Notes: a model not told the origin generated them from the sequence alone. A DNA stretch of 64,000 bases from Dipteronia dyeriana (GCA_032871835.1 CM065297.1:86511052-86575051); one strand, 5' to 3'. Numbered from the stretch's first letter, positions 45,331 to 57,679 are shown. Numbers and translations: made by a program.

Positions 45331-45644
45331 GTCTCCACGTCATCACCCAACCGGTCAACTTGTAATAAAAGGTAAAAGAACTACGTGACCTTTGATTCCT
45401 CTAAAGTCCCTTAAGAGAATACGTAGGCAACTTAATCGTGGTAAAAATTAAGTGCAATGTCAAAATTTCATTTATTTAGTTTTATTTTAATTTTTTAATT
45501 TGTTATTTATTTTAGTTAAAAAAAAATTTAGACGACCCAATAACATACATTTACAATTTTATCTTTACATATATGTAATATTTTATAGCAAAAAAAAAAA
45601 AAAGGGACCGCCAGAACCGGAACCAGAGACAAGTCTAGATGAGG

Positions 45645-47516
45645 TGTAATAATTTTAAAAAATAAGATAAAATTTGTAGTTTTAAAAATAAAAATAAAAC
45701 TACTTAAATTTATTTAACTAAATCAAAATTTTAAAAGTGGGACATAAATAGATAAGTAGGAGTGTGTCAATAGAACCACTCTTTCTTTATTAATGACAAT
45801 TTTATCCTGAATTAAAATTACTAAATAAGACAAAAAAAGTTTAAAGACACTTAAAACTAATTAAATTATTAAAAAAAGAAATTCGTTCCTCTAAATCATT
45901 AGTTTAAATATTAAGTATTAAACTCCCTCTCCTAAATATGTTACTAAAAAAAGAAATTCGCTCCTCTAAATCTTAATAACTTTTTTTTCTTTGGCTTCCG
46001 ATAGGTCAAAGGTGCATTATGGGAAATTTGATTATTGCTTCTAGAAGCTTTTCTGAAAGAAGGGTAAAATTGTGAATTTCACTATTTTTTAAATTAAATT
46101 AATATATTTAACTAAATTATAAAAAAAATAAAAAACAGAAATAAAAATTTAAAAATCCTAATCTTCGTTTGCTCTCTCTCTCTCTCTTTCTCTCTCTCTA
46201 TATCTAGCCTCACCATCTTTTTTTCATCTCTTTCCCTTCATCTTCTTCAACCCCATCCCGATCCATAACAATTTTTAGCTCATCTCCAGTAAAGGTTCCA
46301 TCGGTTTCCACCACATTGATCATCACACCATCATCCCATCTCCAATCACCAAACCCTAACCCTCAAATCCAACCACCCAAACCCAAATCCAAACCCAAAC
46401 CCAGCTCAAATCAAAACAAAACCGACCAGAGCAACAACGAAGAGGAGACGATGACCAGAAGCAGCGACGGCGATGACGACCCGTTCTCTCTCTCTTCTTC
46501 TTCTTCTTCTTCTTTCTCGGCTGGTTTTGGTTTGATGAGATCAGATCAGGGGTGGTTTTGGTTTGATGAGATTTCGGTTCGAGAGAGAAAAAGAGAGAGA
46601 GAGAAGATGAAGAATTTAAAGAGATGGAGAGAGAGAAGATGAAGTTTGTATTTTAAGAAGAAGATGAAATTGGGGGTTCTGGGTTTCATTGATTGAAATT
46701 CGAGTTGTTGTGGGTTGTTGTCTGTTGTGTTGGGGTTCTGGGTTTCATTGAACTGATTTTGTGTTGTTGTGAGTTGTTGTGAGTTCTGTGTTAGGGTTTT
46801 GGGTTTCATTGAATTCGATTTGTGATTTTGTGTTAATGTAAAAATAGTGAAGATTTTTGGTGGATGTGATTGTGTTAATAGAAATTGTTAAAAAAAAATT
46901 ATAGATCTTGTTTTACTAAAAAAATAGTGAAGGTGAAGTAATTGTTGGTTCTGTTTTTATTCAATTTACTGGAAATGAGCTGAAGAACGTTTCTGGAAAA
47001 GTCAATGAATATGTTTGAGATGGTGTTGGACAGTTGGAGGCGATCCAATTTTTTTTTTTTACTTTTTTTTTGTTCTTAAATTCTTTTTAAAATTTTATTT
47101 TTGTTTTTAAATTTAAATAAAAAATAAAAAAATGAATTATCTCCATCGTTCATTTTTTAGATGGACGATGGAGATCATCTTTTTTATTTAATAATAATAA
47201 TAATAATAATTTTTATTTAGTTTTTAAAATTTATATTTAATTTGTTTTTTGTTTTTTTATTTAATTAAATATAAAATTATCATATTACCCTTCATCAGAA
47301 ACCATCAAAGGGTATTTCAGTCATTTCACTCCCTGACGATGACAATTCGTTTCTTTCCACGGAATATCTAACGGTAGGACTAAAATTAATAATTTAAAAA
47401 ATTAGTGTACCAAACCCAGATAAATATAAACTAGAGGGATTAAAATCTTAATATTAATATCCCTAAGTTTTAATCGGAAAAAGCAAATACACCTTTAGTC
47501 CATAGAATGTAGACGG
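45645..47516. other. Intergenic region with low-complexity and tandem repeats
   Basis: AT-rich, except 46165-46660. There a CT-repeat (46173-46200) and a GA-repeat (46578-46640) flank a Pro/Lys/Ser-type open frame, which I do not consider a gene. 'gggtttcattga' recurs at 46680, 46738 and 46800 as three irregular tandem units, and 'ggttttggtttgatgagat' is doubled at 46520-46573. An 11-bp stem ATCTCCATCGT (47139-47149) pairs with 47165-47175. No element ends were established. Confidence 0.5.
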
Positions 47517-47519
47517 TAA

Positions 47520-48352
47520 GACCCCGTCCTGTAGTCGTTTTTCAATCCGTTTTCGTTTTTATTTTTCAAAAACGATTTCGAAAACGCGTTCGTTAATCGT
47601 TTTTCATTTTGTTTTCGAAAAAAAAAAAAAAAAAAAACGAAAAACAAAACCAGTATTAAAAGTAAAAGATTTGAAAAACACAAAATACTTGTTTTTCGTT
47701 TTTGTTTTTCATTTTGTTTTTCATTTTTTTTTATATTAAAAAAAATCTTAAACTATTAATTGTACTGTTATGTGTTTGATATAACTAGGATAAGACGGAG
47801 CAAGATTTTTAAATTACCAAAGTACCCCTCTTATATATATTATAATTATAATATGATATATAAATATTATATATTATAATATTATATTTACATAATTAGT
47901 AAATTAATCATATAATATTAATATATTTTATATATTAATATAGTTTATATATATTATAATATATAATAATATAATAATTATTTATTTATAATTTAAGAGT
48001 TTTGTTTTGATTAATTTATTTTTTTGATATGATTATTTGAATTAATTTTTGATGTGTTACTTTTGTTTAATTTAAAAATTACAATACAAAAATTATATTG
48101 ATTAATTATTTAATCAATTTGTTTATAGTTGTAATAATATGAAACAAAATACTAAAATTAATATTTCAATTTTTGATAGTTTTCGGTTAACCTATCAGAC
48201 GCGTTTTTTCCATTTTCATTTTTAAAATGCAGCTTTCAGTATTTGCTACCAGACGCGTTTTCAGAAATCGAAAATGAAACCAAAAATAAAGTTTTCATTT
48301 TCATTTTTATTTTCGAAAAACAGCAACCGAAAAACGCTTACAGGACGGGCCC
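47520..48352. mobile_element. PIF/Harbinger-like MITE (833 bp) in the URGT upstream region
   Basis: Terminal inverted repeats GACCCCGTCCTGTAGTCG (left) and GGGCCCGTCCTGTAAGCG (right, reverse complement), continuing with related 'CGTTTTTC' tracts. Flanked by TAA at 47517-47519 and 48353-48355, the three-base duplication of PIF/Harbinger elements. The interior is extremely AT-rich with no transposase. It ends about 80 bp before the probable TATA box of the transporter gene. Confidence 0.72.
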
Positions 48353-48434
48353 TAATAATTCTTTAATTATGATTAATTTATTTAATTACTTCAAGACAAT
48401 TAATTTGAAAAAAAAATATAAGGAAAAAAAAAGT

Positions 48435-48441
48435 TATAAAT
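48435..48441 (+). promoter_or_regulatory. Probable TATA box of the URGT-like gene
   Basis: TATAAAT followed 30-40 bp downstream by a CT-rich initiator-like run (ctgtctctcttctctctgtc, about 48469). The following ~190 bp are GC-richer than the surroundings, as for a 5' untranslated exon. Inferred; no transcript evidence is available here. Confidence 0.45.
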
Positions 48442-48469
48442 CAGACCAAAAAAGAAGTCTGTTTTTCGC

Positions 48470-49622
48470 TGTCTCTCTTCTCTCTGTCAATTTTTTAATG
48501 ACGAGAACGGAACTCTTTAAATCGCGAAACAGCTAGTAATTTTTTTATTGCGATTTCGTTTCCATTTCTTGTATCTTTGTTCGATTGATTGCTGGTCAGT
48601 TAATTTCCAGTGGCGTGATTCGCGAGGCGGAGTTCTCTACTGCTCTCTCTCGAAGTCTAAGGTCAGGTGACGGTTTTTTTCAATTATTATTTTTATAGTG
48701 TCAATTTTCTGTTTGTTTCTAGGGAAATACGTGACGCGTTACTGGTTCGGGATGGAGAAAGAAAGTAGCGAATCATAAAGTGTTAGTTTTGTTTTGTTTG
48801 TTCCCTTTGTGGAGTTGTGGATTTTTATGAGTTTTTCCAAAACACAATTGGCTGTTAATTCGTGATTTCCTACATTTGATGCAATTCTGTGCTTGGATTT
48901 GTGGAATTGTTGTGGTTTTTAGTGTTTAATTTTGTTTTGTAGTGTGAAATAGCTATGGATCTGTTTTCAGGTTTACTGCTTTTGTGTTATTATTATTGAT
49001 TTATTTTTTGTTGAATTTGTGGATTGTGAACCGATGTTTTGTTTCAGCATCTTTGATCACAAGCTCTTATTTTTGTTTCATTTGATTTTAAGAATTGTGT
49101 TTTGTTTCTTAGTAAATTGATGGAAACTTCAGAATATTTTTATGAGTTGATTGATCTCTAATAGCTGGAATATAGGGAATTCAATTTCCTTTCTTGTTTT
49201 TTAAGCCTGTGTTAGAAGAAATAGGTTCTATTGATCTGTTTATTGGTTGTAGTTATTTCACTTACTAATGAAATACTGTAAACTTTTATGGTTAGTTGTT
49301 AAGCTTATTCTGCATGTTAGGCGAGAGATCACATCTACTTGTAATTTTGTAAAATAGATGTCACGTGTTTTTTCGAATTGTTATGTTGATTGTGTGTATC
49401 CTGATGGCATTTTTTGGGTTTATATATTAAAAATTTGTTGTTGATATTGGTGGGAAAAGTTGCTTATCCTTTTTTTTTTTCCTTCTGTGGTGTGTTTCCA
49501 GTTGAATTTTTAGTCCTGACTAGGCCGTTGGGTTTCTTCATTTGAGTATAATATATGCTTGCATGAAGATTGAGTGGTGAGAATTCTGCTGATATATTGG
49601 AAAAGCTGTAAAAAAAAGAAAG
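48470..49622 (+). other. 5' untranslated region of the URGT-like gene, probably with a leader intron
   Basis: A first non-coding exon may end near 48661-48667 (aag|gtcag or cag|gtgac). A strong acceptor, a long pyrimidine run plus 'tgtgtttccag', ends at 49501, 122 bp before the start codon. Between them the sequence is T-rich like plant introns. A five-codon upstream open frame (ATG 49563 to TGA 49580) would remain in the spliced leader. Confidence 0.5.
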
Positions 49623-51114
49623 ATGTCTTCTGCAACCAAGGCTGACAAGAAGGCATCTCTAGATGCAGCCGCATGGATGTTCAATGTTGTTACTTCCGTT
49701 GGAATAATCATAGTCAATAAAGCCTTGATGGCCACATACGGCTTCAGTTTCGGTACATATCTGACGACTATATTGTCCATAAACTATAATTAATTTCTGC
49801 GCTTTTATTATTATTATTTTTTCCGCTGAACCAATAATTTATTTGAGAACCAGTGTAGGTAGAGAGGAACCTTGCTTTACTTATCAATTTCCATCTTTCG
49901 ATTTGCTATACTGATATGTTTTTTCTTGCTTGGTATTATATATCCAACAGATTACATGTCTTATGCGTTTGTATGATTTGGTTATTGATCAGTCTCCAAA
50001 GTTCAATATGCTAATGTATAGCTGATTGTTTCTGGTATTAGATCAGTTTTCTGTGAGTGATCAATTGAAAAAGAAATGAAGTGAAACTTTTTTTACGCCC
50101 TTTATAACTCTCCTTTCTGATGAATTTTAGTATTAACTTTTAATCTGTATTTTTATTATTTTGTACTATTACCCTTTCTTTCCTCTCATTTCCGAGGTAT
50201 AAATCTAGTATTTAATCTCCGGAGATAATTCTAATGGTGATTTGTGGATTTAAGTATTTTATGTTGTTGTCAACTTCTTGGGATTTGTTGACAGTAGAAT
50301 TCTTTTTGGGTTTAAGAAATAAAATAGCTGAAGGAAATACCTCGTTGATTAAATATGCTATTTAGTGATGACCCCATGGGATCCCTGAAGCATTTGGGCG
50401 AGCCTTGTCCCTATTTGATTGGACTTGGCCTTGTTTGATTGTTTCCTAACTAGAAGGTCTTTTTCATTCAATCTGCATTTTTCCTGGACTATAATTTGAT
50501 TCAATTCTTTCTTGCTAAGTCTAATGTAACAAATTTGTCGGACCAAAGCATGTTAATAATAGTTTGAAGTATAAATGTGCTCCGGTCAAGAGACTCAAGG
50601 CATAATGGACTCATGGAGCATATATTAAAATGTAAAACATAGTTGCTACTTTCGACATATCTACTTTCCAGTTATCTTTACATGACTTTTAAGTGGAGAA
50701 ATGTAGTACCTAAGAAATTCATAACGTTATTTACATGGTTTAAGTTTTGAACATGAAGCTATATGATCACCATTTTCATGCATATATTTTTATAAGTATT
50801 TTAACGAAGTTTTGAGTTTATATATTTATAGTATATTGTATGACAACTGAAGATAGTACTTAAGAGGAAAAGTGCAGTACTTAAGAACTTCACTAACATT
50901 ATTTACATAGTTTAAGTTATGAACATGAAATTGTATGATTAACCTCATTAACGCTTATATTTTTATTAGTCTTTTAATGAAGCTTGGAGTTTATATATCT
51001 GTAGCATCGTTTATGAGTTCTGAAGATAGTTATTGCAAATAGGTAATGAAATACACTGATGGAACTTGGAAGTATATCTGTGCAAAATCTATAGGAATTC
51101 TCGTATATGGATTT

Positions 51115-51158
<44 letters not shown>

Positions 51159-54100
51159 CATATTTATTGATTGGAGTTATTAAATTGTTATGTCCATGAA
51201 TTGAAGTAGTTTGTGGATGACCAAACAAAAACAAAAGAGTTATTCTTTCAATGGCATGTAAAATATTACCTAAATCGTTGTATGATAAAAACTCAAAAGA
51301 TCTTTGTAAAATGCACTTGACTATTTGAAAATTGCAAGGGCACTGATAAGGTGTTCATTGTATGTGCAGCCACAACATTAACTGGTATGCATTTTGGCAC
51401 AACCACCATTTTGACTGCTTTCCTAAGGTGGATGGGATATATCCAGACCTCTCATCTGCCATGGCCTGAGCTTCTGAGATTTGTTCTTTTTGCAAACTTC
51501 TCTATTGTGGGCATGAATGTGAGTTTAATGTGGAATTCAGTGGGGTTCTATCAGGTCAGTTTCCATGAGCTACTAATTCTTTGTCGAACTTTAGAAATTT
51601 GGAATTCCGTCATTTATTTGTTACAAACTCCATTATCAGATTGCAAAGTTGAGTATGATCCCAGTATCTTGTTTTCTGGAAGTTGTCTTGGACAAAGTAA
51701 GATATTCGAGGGACACAAAGCTTAGCATTGTGGTAGTTCTCCTTGGTGTTGCTGTCTGTACTGTTACAGATGTGAGTGTCAATACCAAAGGTTTTATAGC
51801 TGCCTTTATAGCAGTTTGGAGCACAGCCATCCAGCAGTATGTAAGTAATTTCTACTCAACGATATGAATGGCTTTAATGTGGAAGGTGTTTGGGTTAGTA
51901 GCATCAGTTCCCTTCTGGTTTATATTTAGGTTTAACACATTGTTATAAGTTTGCTTTTATGTATCCCATTTGTAGTTATACGAACATGTATACATGCGTC
52001 TACCATTCAGTATCTTTAATCCCATAATATTTTTCCATGTGGGAGGAACTGTGTGATAAATTGACTATAAGAATTCTATTTGAACTGTTTACGATTTTGG
52101 CTGGTGCAGATCACTTCAGAACCCAGATGGTAGCCACTCTTATACACTAATAGCGATTATCTGATATCATATTATAATTTTTTTATGTTTGTGCAGTATG
52201 TACATTATCTTCAAAGGAAGTATTCTCTAGGATCTTTCAACCTATTGGGGCATACTGCTCCTGCACAAGCTGCATCTCTGCTGCTAGTGGGACCCTTTGT
52301 TGACTACTGGTTGACCAGTAAAAGAGTCGATGCCTATAACTTTGGTCTGGCATCTGTGGTAAGTTTTTTTTGCATCATATCTACTTTGATTTTAGTGGGT
52401 ATCATGATGACTGTTTATATTCACAGGTGGAATACTTTAGCCAGCGTGGCTTATTTCGTTTCATTGTTGCATGTTTCTGTTATGCTTTTTAATGCCTTGA
52501 ACATTGTACTGTAGTTACATGCAGGGAAAGAACGTCATTAGCCTGCTTCACTGGCCCCTGCCCGACAAAAGTTCTTTTAAATCAGTAAATAGTTTTATAT
52601 ATTAAAATGTGAAATTACAGTTATGCTTTGACCCCACCCCTAACCTTTATGCCTTACCCCTTGTCTCCACCCCTAGCTGCATATATATATTTGCATTCAG
52701 CTTATTGAATGGTCAATTAAGAATATAGACCCTTGGACCTTGGTCACAAGAAACTGAGTCTTGTCAAGAGCACCCAAGTGGGGTTGCTTAGGTGTCCTTG
52801 ATATCTATTGAAGCCGTCTTATATAAGACCTCCAAAATCATTCCAAAGGCGAAACTTGACTTGGCATAGAGGAAACTGAAAATATCCACTACAAAGAACC
52901 AAAACATTGTCAAATTAGGCTCTTTTTAGTTCAATTGATAATTAAAAAAATACAGGAAGAGAAACCACAGGGTTGCTTGTGTCTGCTTTTAACCCAGTTG
53001 GCCTGGTTGGTCATTAGGCTTTGACAATGTAATTGCTCATAGTCATTCAAGTGCTATTATTACGATCAAAGCTGTTGAATTGTTGAAAGTTATCATACAG
53101 TACTAAATGCGATAAGTTAATCGGTTAATGCACATTTGCATTTGATTATGATACATGTATGGTATGTATAATTTTGATACCATTTTCAATCAGTCAGAAT
53201 TTGAAATATTTTAACAAAGCCTTATTTCTGCTGACATGGTTGCCAGTTGGCTATGTGTCCAGATTTTGCCTGTTCAATACGTTTAGGGCCATTTTCATTG
53301 CTAGCCTAAGATATGGCAATCTTGTACCCTTTCCTTTGGGGATTGTCTTGTTCATGAGCCGTTTCGTCAACTTTAGTCAAATGAATAACCTGGATAAAAT
53401 GGATGCTGCTGGCATTTATCAAACATATAACCAGGCTCACATAGGGACAAAATAACAAGTAGAGGAGTTAAGTAGAAAAAGGGAAGAAAGAACATTGTAA
53501 AGGGATGACAATAATAAGGTTTCCTAGTCTCTTGTTCCCCAGAATAGGTAATAAAGAAAAACAAAAAACAAAAAGAGGGTAAGGGCATGAATGTTCTTTC
53601 ATATCTCTCAAACATTGATGTTTCATGTCTCTCAAACACTGATGTCTGGAGTGAGAGAGAGTTTTTGTCAAATGTCAACTCTATATTCATATTATTGTAT
53701 AATTTTGTGTTCCACAAAAAAATTGTATTCATATGCTTTTATAAAACTGTTAAACAATTGGGATCATTTTAAAACCCTTCAAATTAGAACATATATATGA
53801 TGCATTGTCAGATCATACATCAGGCAGACATCTAGAATTTTTTATTTGTTGAAGTCTTGAGTTTTCATGGATTCAATCGTGTCCATCTACTTTTTCGATT
53901 TAGTTATGCTGTTCTTTTACGACATTTTTGCATTTATGTGTTCTGAAAGTGAATTTTGTTTCTAGCCTTGTATGTCATTCTCTTCTTCACGTTCACATTG
54001 ACTTTTAGCGCTGTTGGCAACCGTTTAATAAACCTGGCATTAGTTTTGTTACACCTAGTAATAATTTTTTTAATCTTAACGAGTTTGCTCATCTCCTTCA

Positions 54101-55075
54101 TTTTTGTTGATCTTTTGTTGATAGTAAGTTTGGATTTTTCTTGCATTTATCTACTTTTTACGAATGTTTCCTGTCAGATCTTGTCCCTCTATGAGTTTAA
54201 GTTCAATACAGGCAAATTTTGTCAATCATAAGCATATGCACATTCCGTTATAAGTTTTCACTTCTTGGTAGGTTATAATGGAACATTGGCTTTCTGCCAC
54301 ATGCAGTGCTTGTTGGGGATTTTGTTTAATAATCTTCAATCTCATCAACCATTTCTAGGTGTCTCTCAATGTAAATCAATATGGGAAATTGACTTTTTGA
54401 GGTTATTTTAACTTGTCTTAATTTTTTTTCTATGAACATTGGATTTTTACTCGTAAAGTTGAAATGTCAAATTAGACCATGAGCGAGTGCTTTATGATGT
54501 TATGTGCTTACTACATCTATCCTTACTGCAACACAACTAAAGTTATCTCCGAACAAGGACAAAATTTGATCAGTTAGACTGTGCTGTTATGTGTTCTGGA
54601 ATAAAGGACTATTACATTTGCAAATCTCAGTGGCTTTTGAGCCCGGAGTCCGGACAATGTGCATGTTTATTTACATAAGTCCGATAAATTTTGTTTGCAA
54701 CATATTATGGATACTGTAAATGACATGGCCTTGTCTTTTTGTTATTTGCAGTTTTTCTTAGTACTATCATGCAGCATTGCGGTTGGGACCAATCTCAGCC
54801 AATTCATCTGCATAGGAAGGTTTACCGCAGTATCATTCCAAGTGCTTGGCCATATGAAGACTATTCTGGTCCTGATATTAGGATTCATTTTCTTTGGGAA
54901 AGAAGGTCTCAACTGGCACGTGATTTTGGGTATGGTCATTGCAATTGTAGGAATGGTCTGGTACGGTAATGCCTCATCCAAGCCGGGAGGGAAAGAGCGC
55001 CGTAGCCTTTCAATGCCCAAAGCTCAAAAACATGCTGGGTTACCGGAGTCCACCGACTCGGATGAGAAGGTGTAG
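49623..55075 (+). CDS. URGT: UDP-rhamnose/UDP-galactose transporter (URGT-like), 5 coding exons, 333 aa
   Basis: Golgi nucleotide-sugar antiporter of the NST-KT group in the drug/metabolite transporter superfamily. The family exchanges cytosolic UDP-rhamnose or UDP-galactose for UMP to feed pectin and other cell-wall polysaccharide synthesis. Exons: 49623-49752, 51370-51554, 51640-51840, 52197-52358, 54752-55075; all introns GT-AG, joined length 1002 nt, stop TAG. Conserved stretches: '[27 protein letters not shown]' (TM1), '[10 protein letters not shown]', '[18 protein letters not shown]', 'KLSMIPVSC', '[17 protein letters not shown]', '[27 protein letters not shown]', and '[15 protein letters not shown]' with the Lys-Thr pair. 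About ten hydrophobic segments; hydrophilic tail '[11 protein letters not shown]...SDEKV'. Length and wording fit the Arabidopsis URGT4-6 type best, though substrate cannot be read from sequence. No damage seen. Confidence 0.9.
50693..51035 (+). repeat. Tandem duplication (~171-bp period) in intron 1
   Basis: Blocks 'agtacctaagaaattca..aac.ttatttacat.gtttaagtt.tgaacatgaa' from about 50705 recur from about 50876, followed in both by 'ttttaa.gaag.tt.gagtttatatat'. Moderately diverged. Confidence 0.75.
51116..51156 (+). repeat. (AT)n microsatellite in intron 1 of the URGT-like gene
   Basis: About 20 uninterrupted AT units within the first coding intron; length is likely to vary among individuals. 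Confidence 0.9.
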
Positions 55076-55511
55076 ATTTTTTTAGAGTTGAGTTATAAGA
55101 ATGGAAAGTTATAAAACAGATAAAATTGAATCCAGCTTCATATAAGTCAGGATAATTCCAACAAGTTCTTTATACTTAGAAGGTCAGAATCCGGAAATCA
55201 TTAGTACCTCTTCTTTCTTGTTCGTTTTAAATTATAGTTGTAGAATTTATTCAAGGGAAAGGATATTGACTGATTGGGAGCAATTCCCTGTATAAGTAAC
55301 AAACATTATTTCACGAATAATATTTTTCATAGCAATTTATTTCCTCTTTCAATACCAGCCATTTCTAGCTGTCCCAATTTATAGGGATCAACGACCGCCA
55401 TACAGAATCAGTTTATTTGTTGGAGCAATTTCTAGTCTTTAGATTTCAATCCTAGGTTGTATAAAAATTAAGGATTTGAAAATTAAAGTAAGTCCCCCGG
55501 ATATAGTTCAT
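55076..55511 (+). other. 3' untranslated region and downstream flank of the URGT-like gene
   Basis: AT-rich, no open frame. No strong AATAAA; candidate polyadenylation signals are degenerate (for example 'aataat' near 55317). The transcript end cannot be placed with confidence. Confidence 0.4.
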
Positions 55512-55514
55512 TAA

Positions 55515-56799
55515 GTGTACGTTTGGTACGAGGACGTGATAGGATAGGATAGGATAGGATAGTCATTCCGTATTATGTTTGGAATGTCTGAGAAAGAACT
55601 CTAAGTTTTGTTATGTGTTTGGTGGGTTCAAATAGAGTGTTCCTATTGTCCTGTGTAGGCTCTCTGTGTAAAATAAATTAAAAAATTGAACATTTTTTCA
55701 TAATGGATCTCTAACCACCCTCCATCTTTGTGATGGAGGGTAGAGATTAAAAATTGAATTTAAAAAAATCAAAAAAGAAAAAAAAAGATATTAAATGTCT
55801 AAGATATTTAAACATTTAAAATAATGAAATATAAAAAATTGGAAAAAAAAATATTTCTTTTGAAAAAAATTAATTACAGCCGTTCATAGTAATGGATAGT
55901 GAAACTTAAATAGAATTTAACAAAAAATAAATAAATCCAATACTGAAAAGTTAAAAGAAACACAAAAAAGAAAAAAAAATTGAGGTGAGGATCCAATCTC
56001 TAGATTGGATTGATGGACGGTGGAGATCCTATATGGATTTTGGTCTCCACCAGCATCTTTATCCTTCCTCTTTCTCACCTTTTTTTTTTTTTTTTTAGGT
56101 AAGCAGCAAAATATCTCCATTCAATCTATGGACTACGGGTGTTTTAAGTAGCAAAACATTCTCTTCTTCTCGACTGGAAGGCCAACAAGTTTTCAAAATC
56201 TAACCTTTTTTTTATTTTAAAATTCAAACTTTTGTTGTGCTTCAAGTTCTACAAATGATACCAAACACATTCATAACATATTTAAATTTAAGCTTTTTTT
56301 CAAGCCTTTTTTTTTTTTACTTAAAAAATTCAAGCTTTTTGTTAACACATCTCCATCCCAAGTTTTTTTTATGTGCTTTTTGAGGTAGATTTGGATTTGA
56401 TTAGTATGAAATTTGTACCTATATTCAGAGAAAAAGTTTCTCCTCAAAGAATTGTTGTATTTGGGTGGCTTTTGGATTTTGAAATGGAGCAGGATTTTGA
56501 AACAAGATGAACGTTGGTGAAGGGGAGAGAGAAAGAGAGAAAGAGAGAGATAGAGAGTCAGACATGACAGGTGGTTTATAGGATGTGATCATAAATTTTA
56601 AAAATTTTAAAGGGTATAAAAGTCTTTTTCAAACTTATCCCATGACAGGAGACAACTTATCCCACCTTATTGGGTGAAACAAGTTTTAATGGATTTTGAT
56701 CGTATTGTTATGTCTCATGTTTAAAATGTGCTAAAAATGAACAAAAAATATAGAACAAAAGGAAATTATCCCATCCCATCATATGTACCAAAAGCAGCC
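55515..56799. mobile_element. PIF/Harbinger-like non-autonomous element (1285 bp)
   Basis: Ends GTGTACGTTTGGTACGAGGA (left) and GGCTGCTTTTGGTACATATG (right, reverse complement), flanked by TAA at 55512-55514 and 56800-56802. GGATA is repeated five times just inside the left end, mirrored by 'tcccatcccatc' at the right. Internal inverted repeats lie at 55708-55747 and 55991-56010 (ATCCAATCT/AGATTGGAT). No transposase frame; the Lys-rich frame near 55917-56120 is a homopolymer artefact. Confidence 0.6.
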
Positions 56800-56802
56800 T
56801 AA

Positions 56803-57412
56803 CAATATGGTAGCTAAATCTCGATTAATATTAAAAAAGTGTTTTATTTGATTTTTCTCTGGGATAAAGTAGGTGTGTAGTACTTTTCTAAATAAAAAAA
56901 TTAAAGAGCATTTTCTGCGGATTTCATTTAAAAAAATATATATTTTTATATAAAAAAAAACTCTAAAAGTTGGATAAAATTTTCAATTAATTTTTAAAAA
57001 CATTCCATCACGGATTTATTGAGAATATTGGGTGTACTGCATAGTGCTTACAATGTCCACCGGAACACGGGAATTAGAACCCTCACATTTTAAAGTTGTT
57101 ACAGTATGTTTGTTACGTGTGATGGATAAGACATGATTAAAAATAATTATGGTTTCATGTTTATTACTTACATGGGTTGAGATATTTTTAATCCTATACA
57201 AACAACTTATCCTATATTAGTGAGACTTTAGTCCTACCACTTTATATATATATTCTCTTTTCAATTTGTTTTATTTTTATGTGATTAAAATATAACTGTC
57301 TTTTGATAATTAATAACATATTTTATTTTAAACATTTTAAAAATAGTAATTTTTAATATCAACAAATAAAAATAAATGAGGTTGTTCAAATAATATGCCC
57401 TTTATACATACG
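56803..57412. other. AT-rich intergenic sequence
   Basis: No gene or element end recognised. Bases 57413-57420 are the left target duplication of hAT 2. Confidence 0.5.
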
Positions 57413-57480
57413 CCATGAGGTAGATATAACCACGGTTCGGTTCAAACCGTGTAACCGAACAGTAACTGTGTGAAATGAAT

Positions 57481-57534
57481 CGTAATCGTAACCGTAACCG
57501 GAACCGAAACCGAAACCGTAACCGGAACCGAAAC
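57481..57534 (+). repeat. Nine head-to-tail hexamers CGNAAY in the hAT 2 left subterminal region
   Basis: Exact six-base periodicity: CGTAAT, CGTAAC x2, CGGAAC, CGAAAC x2, CGTAAC, CGGAAC, CGAAAC. Inverted counterparts (GGTTCY units) follow at 57571-57596. Probably a transposase-binding array. The repetitive 'Asn-Arg' frame across it is not a gene. Confidence 0.85.
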
Positions 57535-57602
57535 TATGGAACCGGTTCAGAAACCGTAGGGGGTGAAGGTTCGGTTCTGGTTCCGGTTCCGGTTCATCTC
57601 CA

Positions 57603-57679
57603 AAAAAAAAATGGTCAGGAACCGACGGTTTGGTTCCAGTTCTGGTTCTGGAACCGTCGGTTCCAGACCATTTTTTTTT
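57603..57679 (+). repeat. 28-bp-arm inverted repeat in hAT 2
   Basis: Left arm 57603-57630 and right arm 57652-57679 pair with a single mismatch, leaving a 21-base spacer. The arms contain GGAACCGACGGTT and an A/T run. It lies between the hexamer array and the TATA box at 57736-57743. Confidence 0.85.

Larger units (their letters stand above)
31180..45636 (+). mobile_element. hAT transposon 1, split by a Tat-lineage gypsy element
   Basis: Flanked by identical 8-bp AGATGAGG at 31172-31179 and 45637-45644, the duplication length of hAT elements. The ends are rich in GGTTC/GAACC motifs and hairpins like those of hAT 2 at 57421. Coding remnants on the plus strand match hAT 2. Without the gypsy insertion it is about 2.7 kb, shorter than hAT 2 because of an internal deletion. 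The terminal bases differ slightly between ends, so exact termini carry 1-3 bp uncertainty. Confidence 0.8.

Noticed and set aside
46316..46642. 108-codon Pro/Lys/Ser/Arg-rich frame between CT and GA repeats
   Set aside because: Composition is fully explained by simple repeats and no domain or conserved exon neighbour was found.
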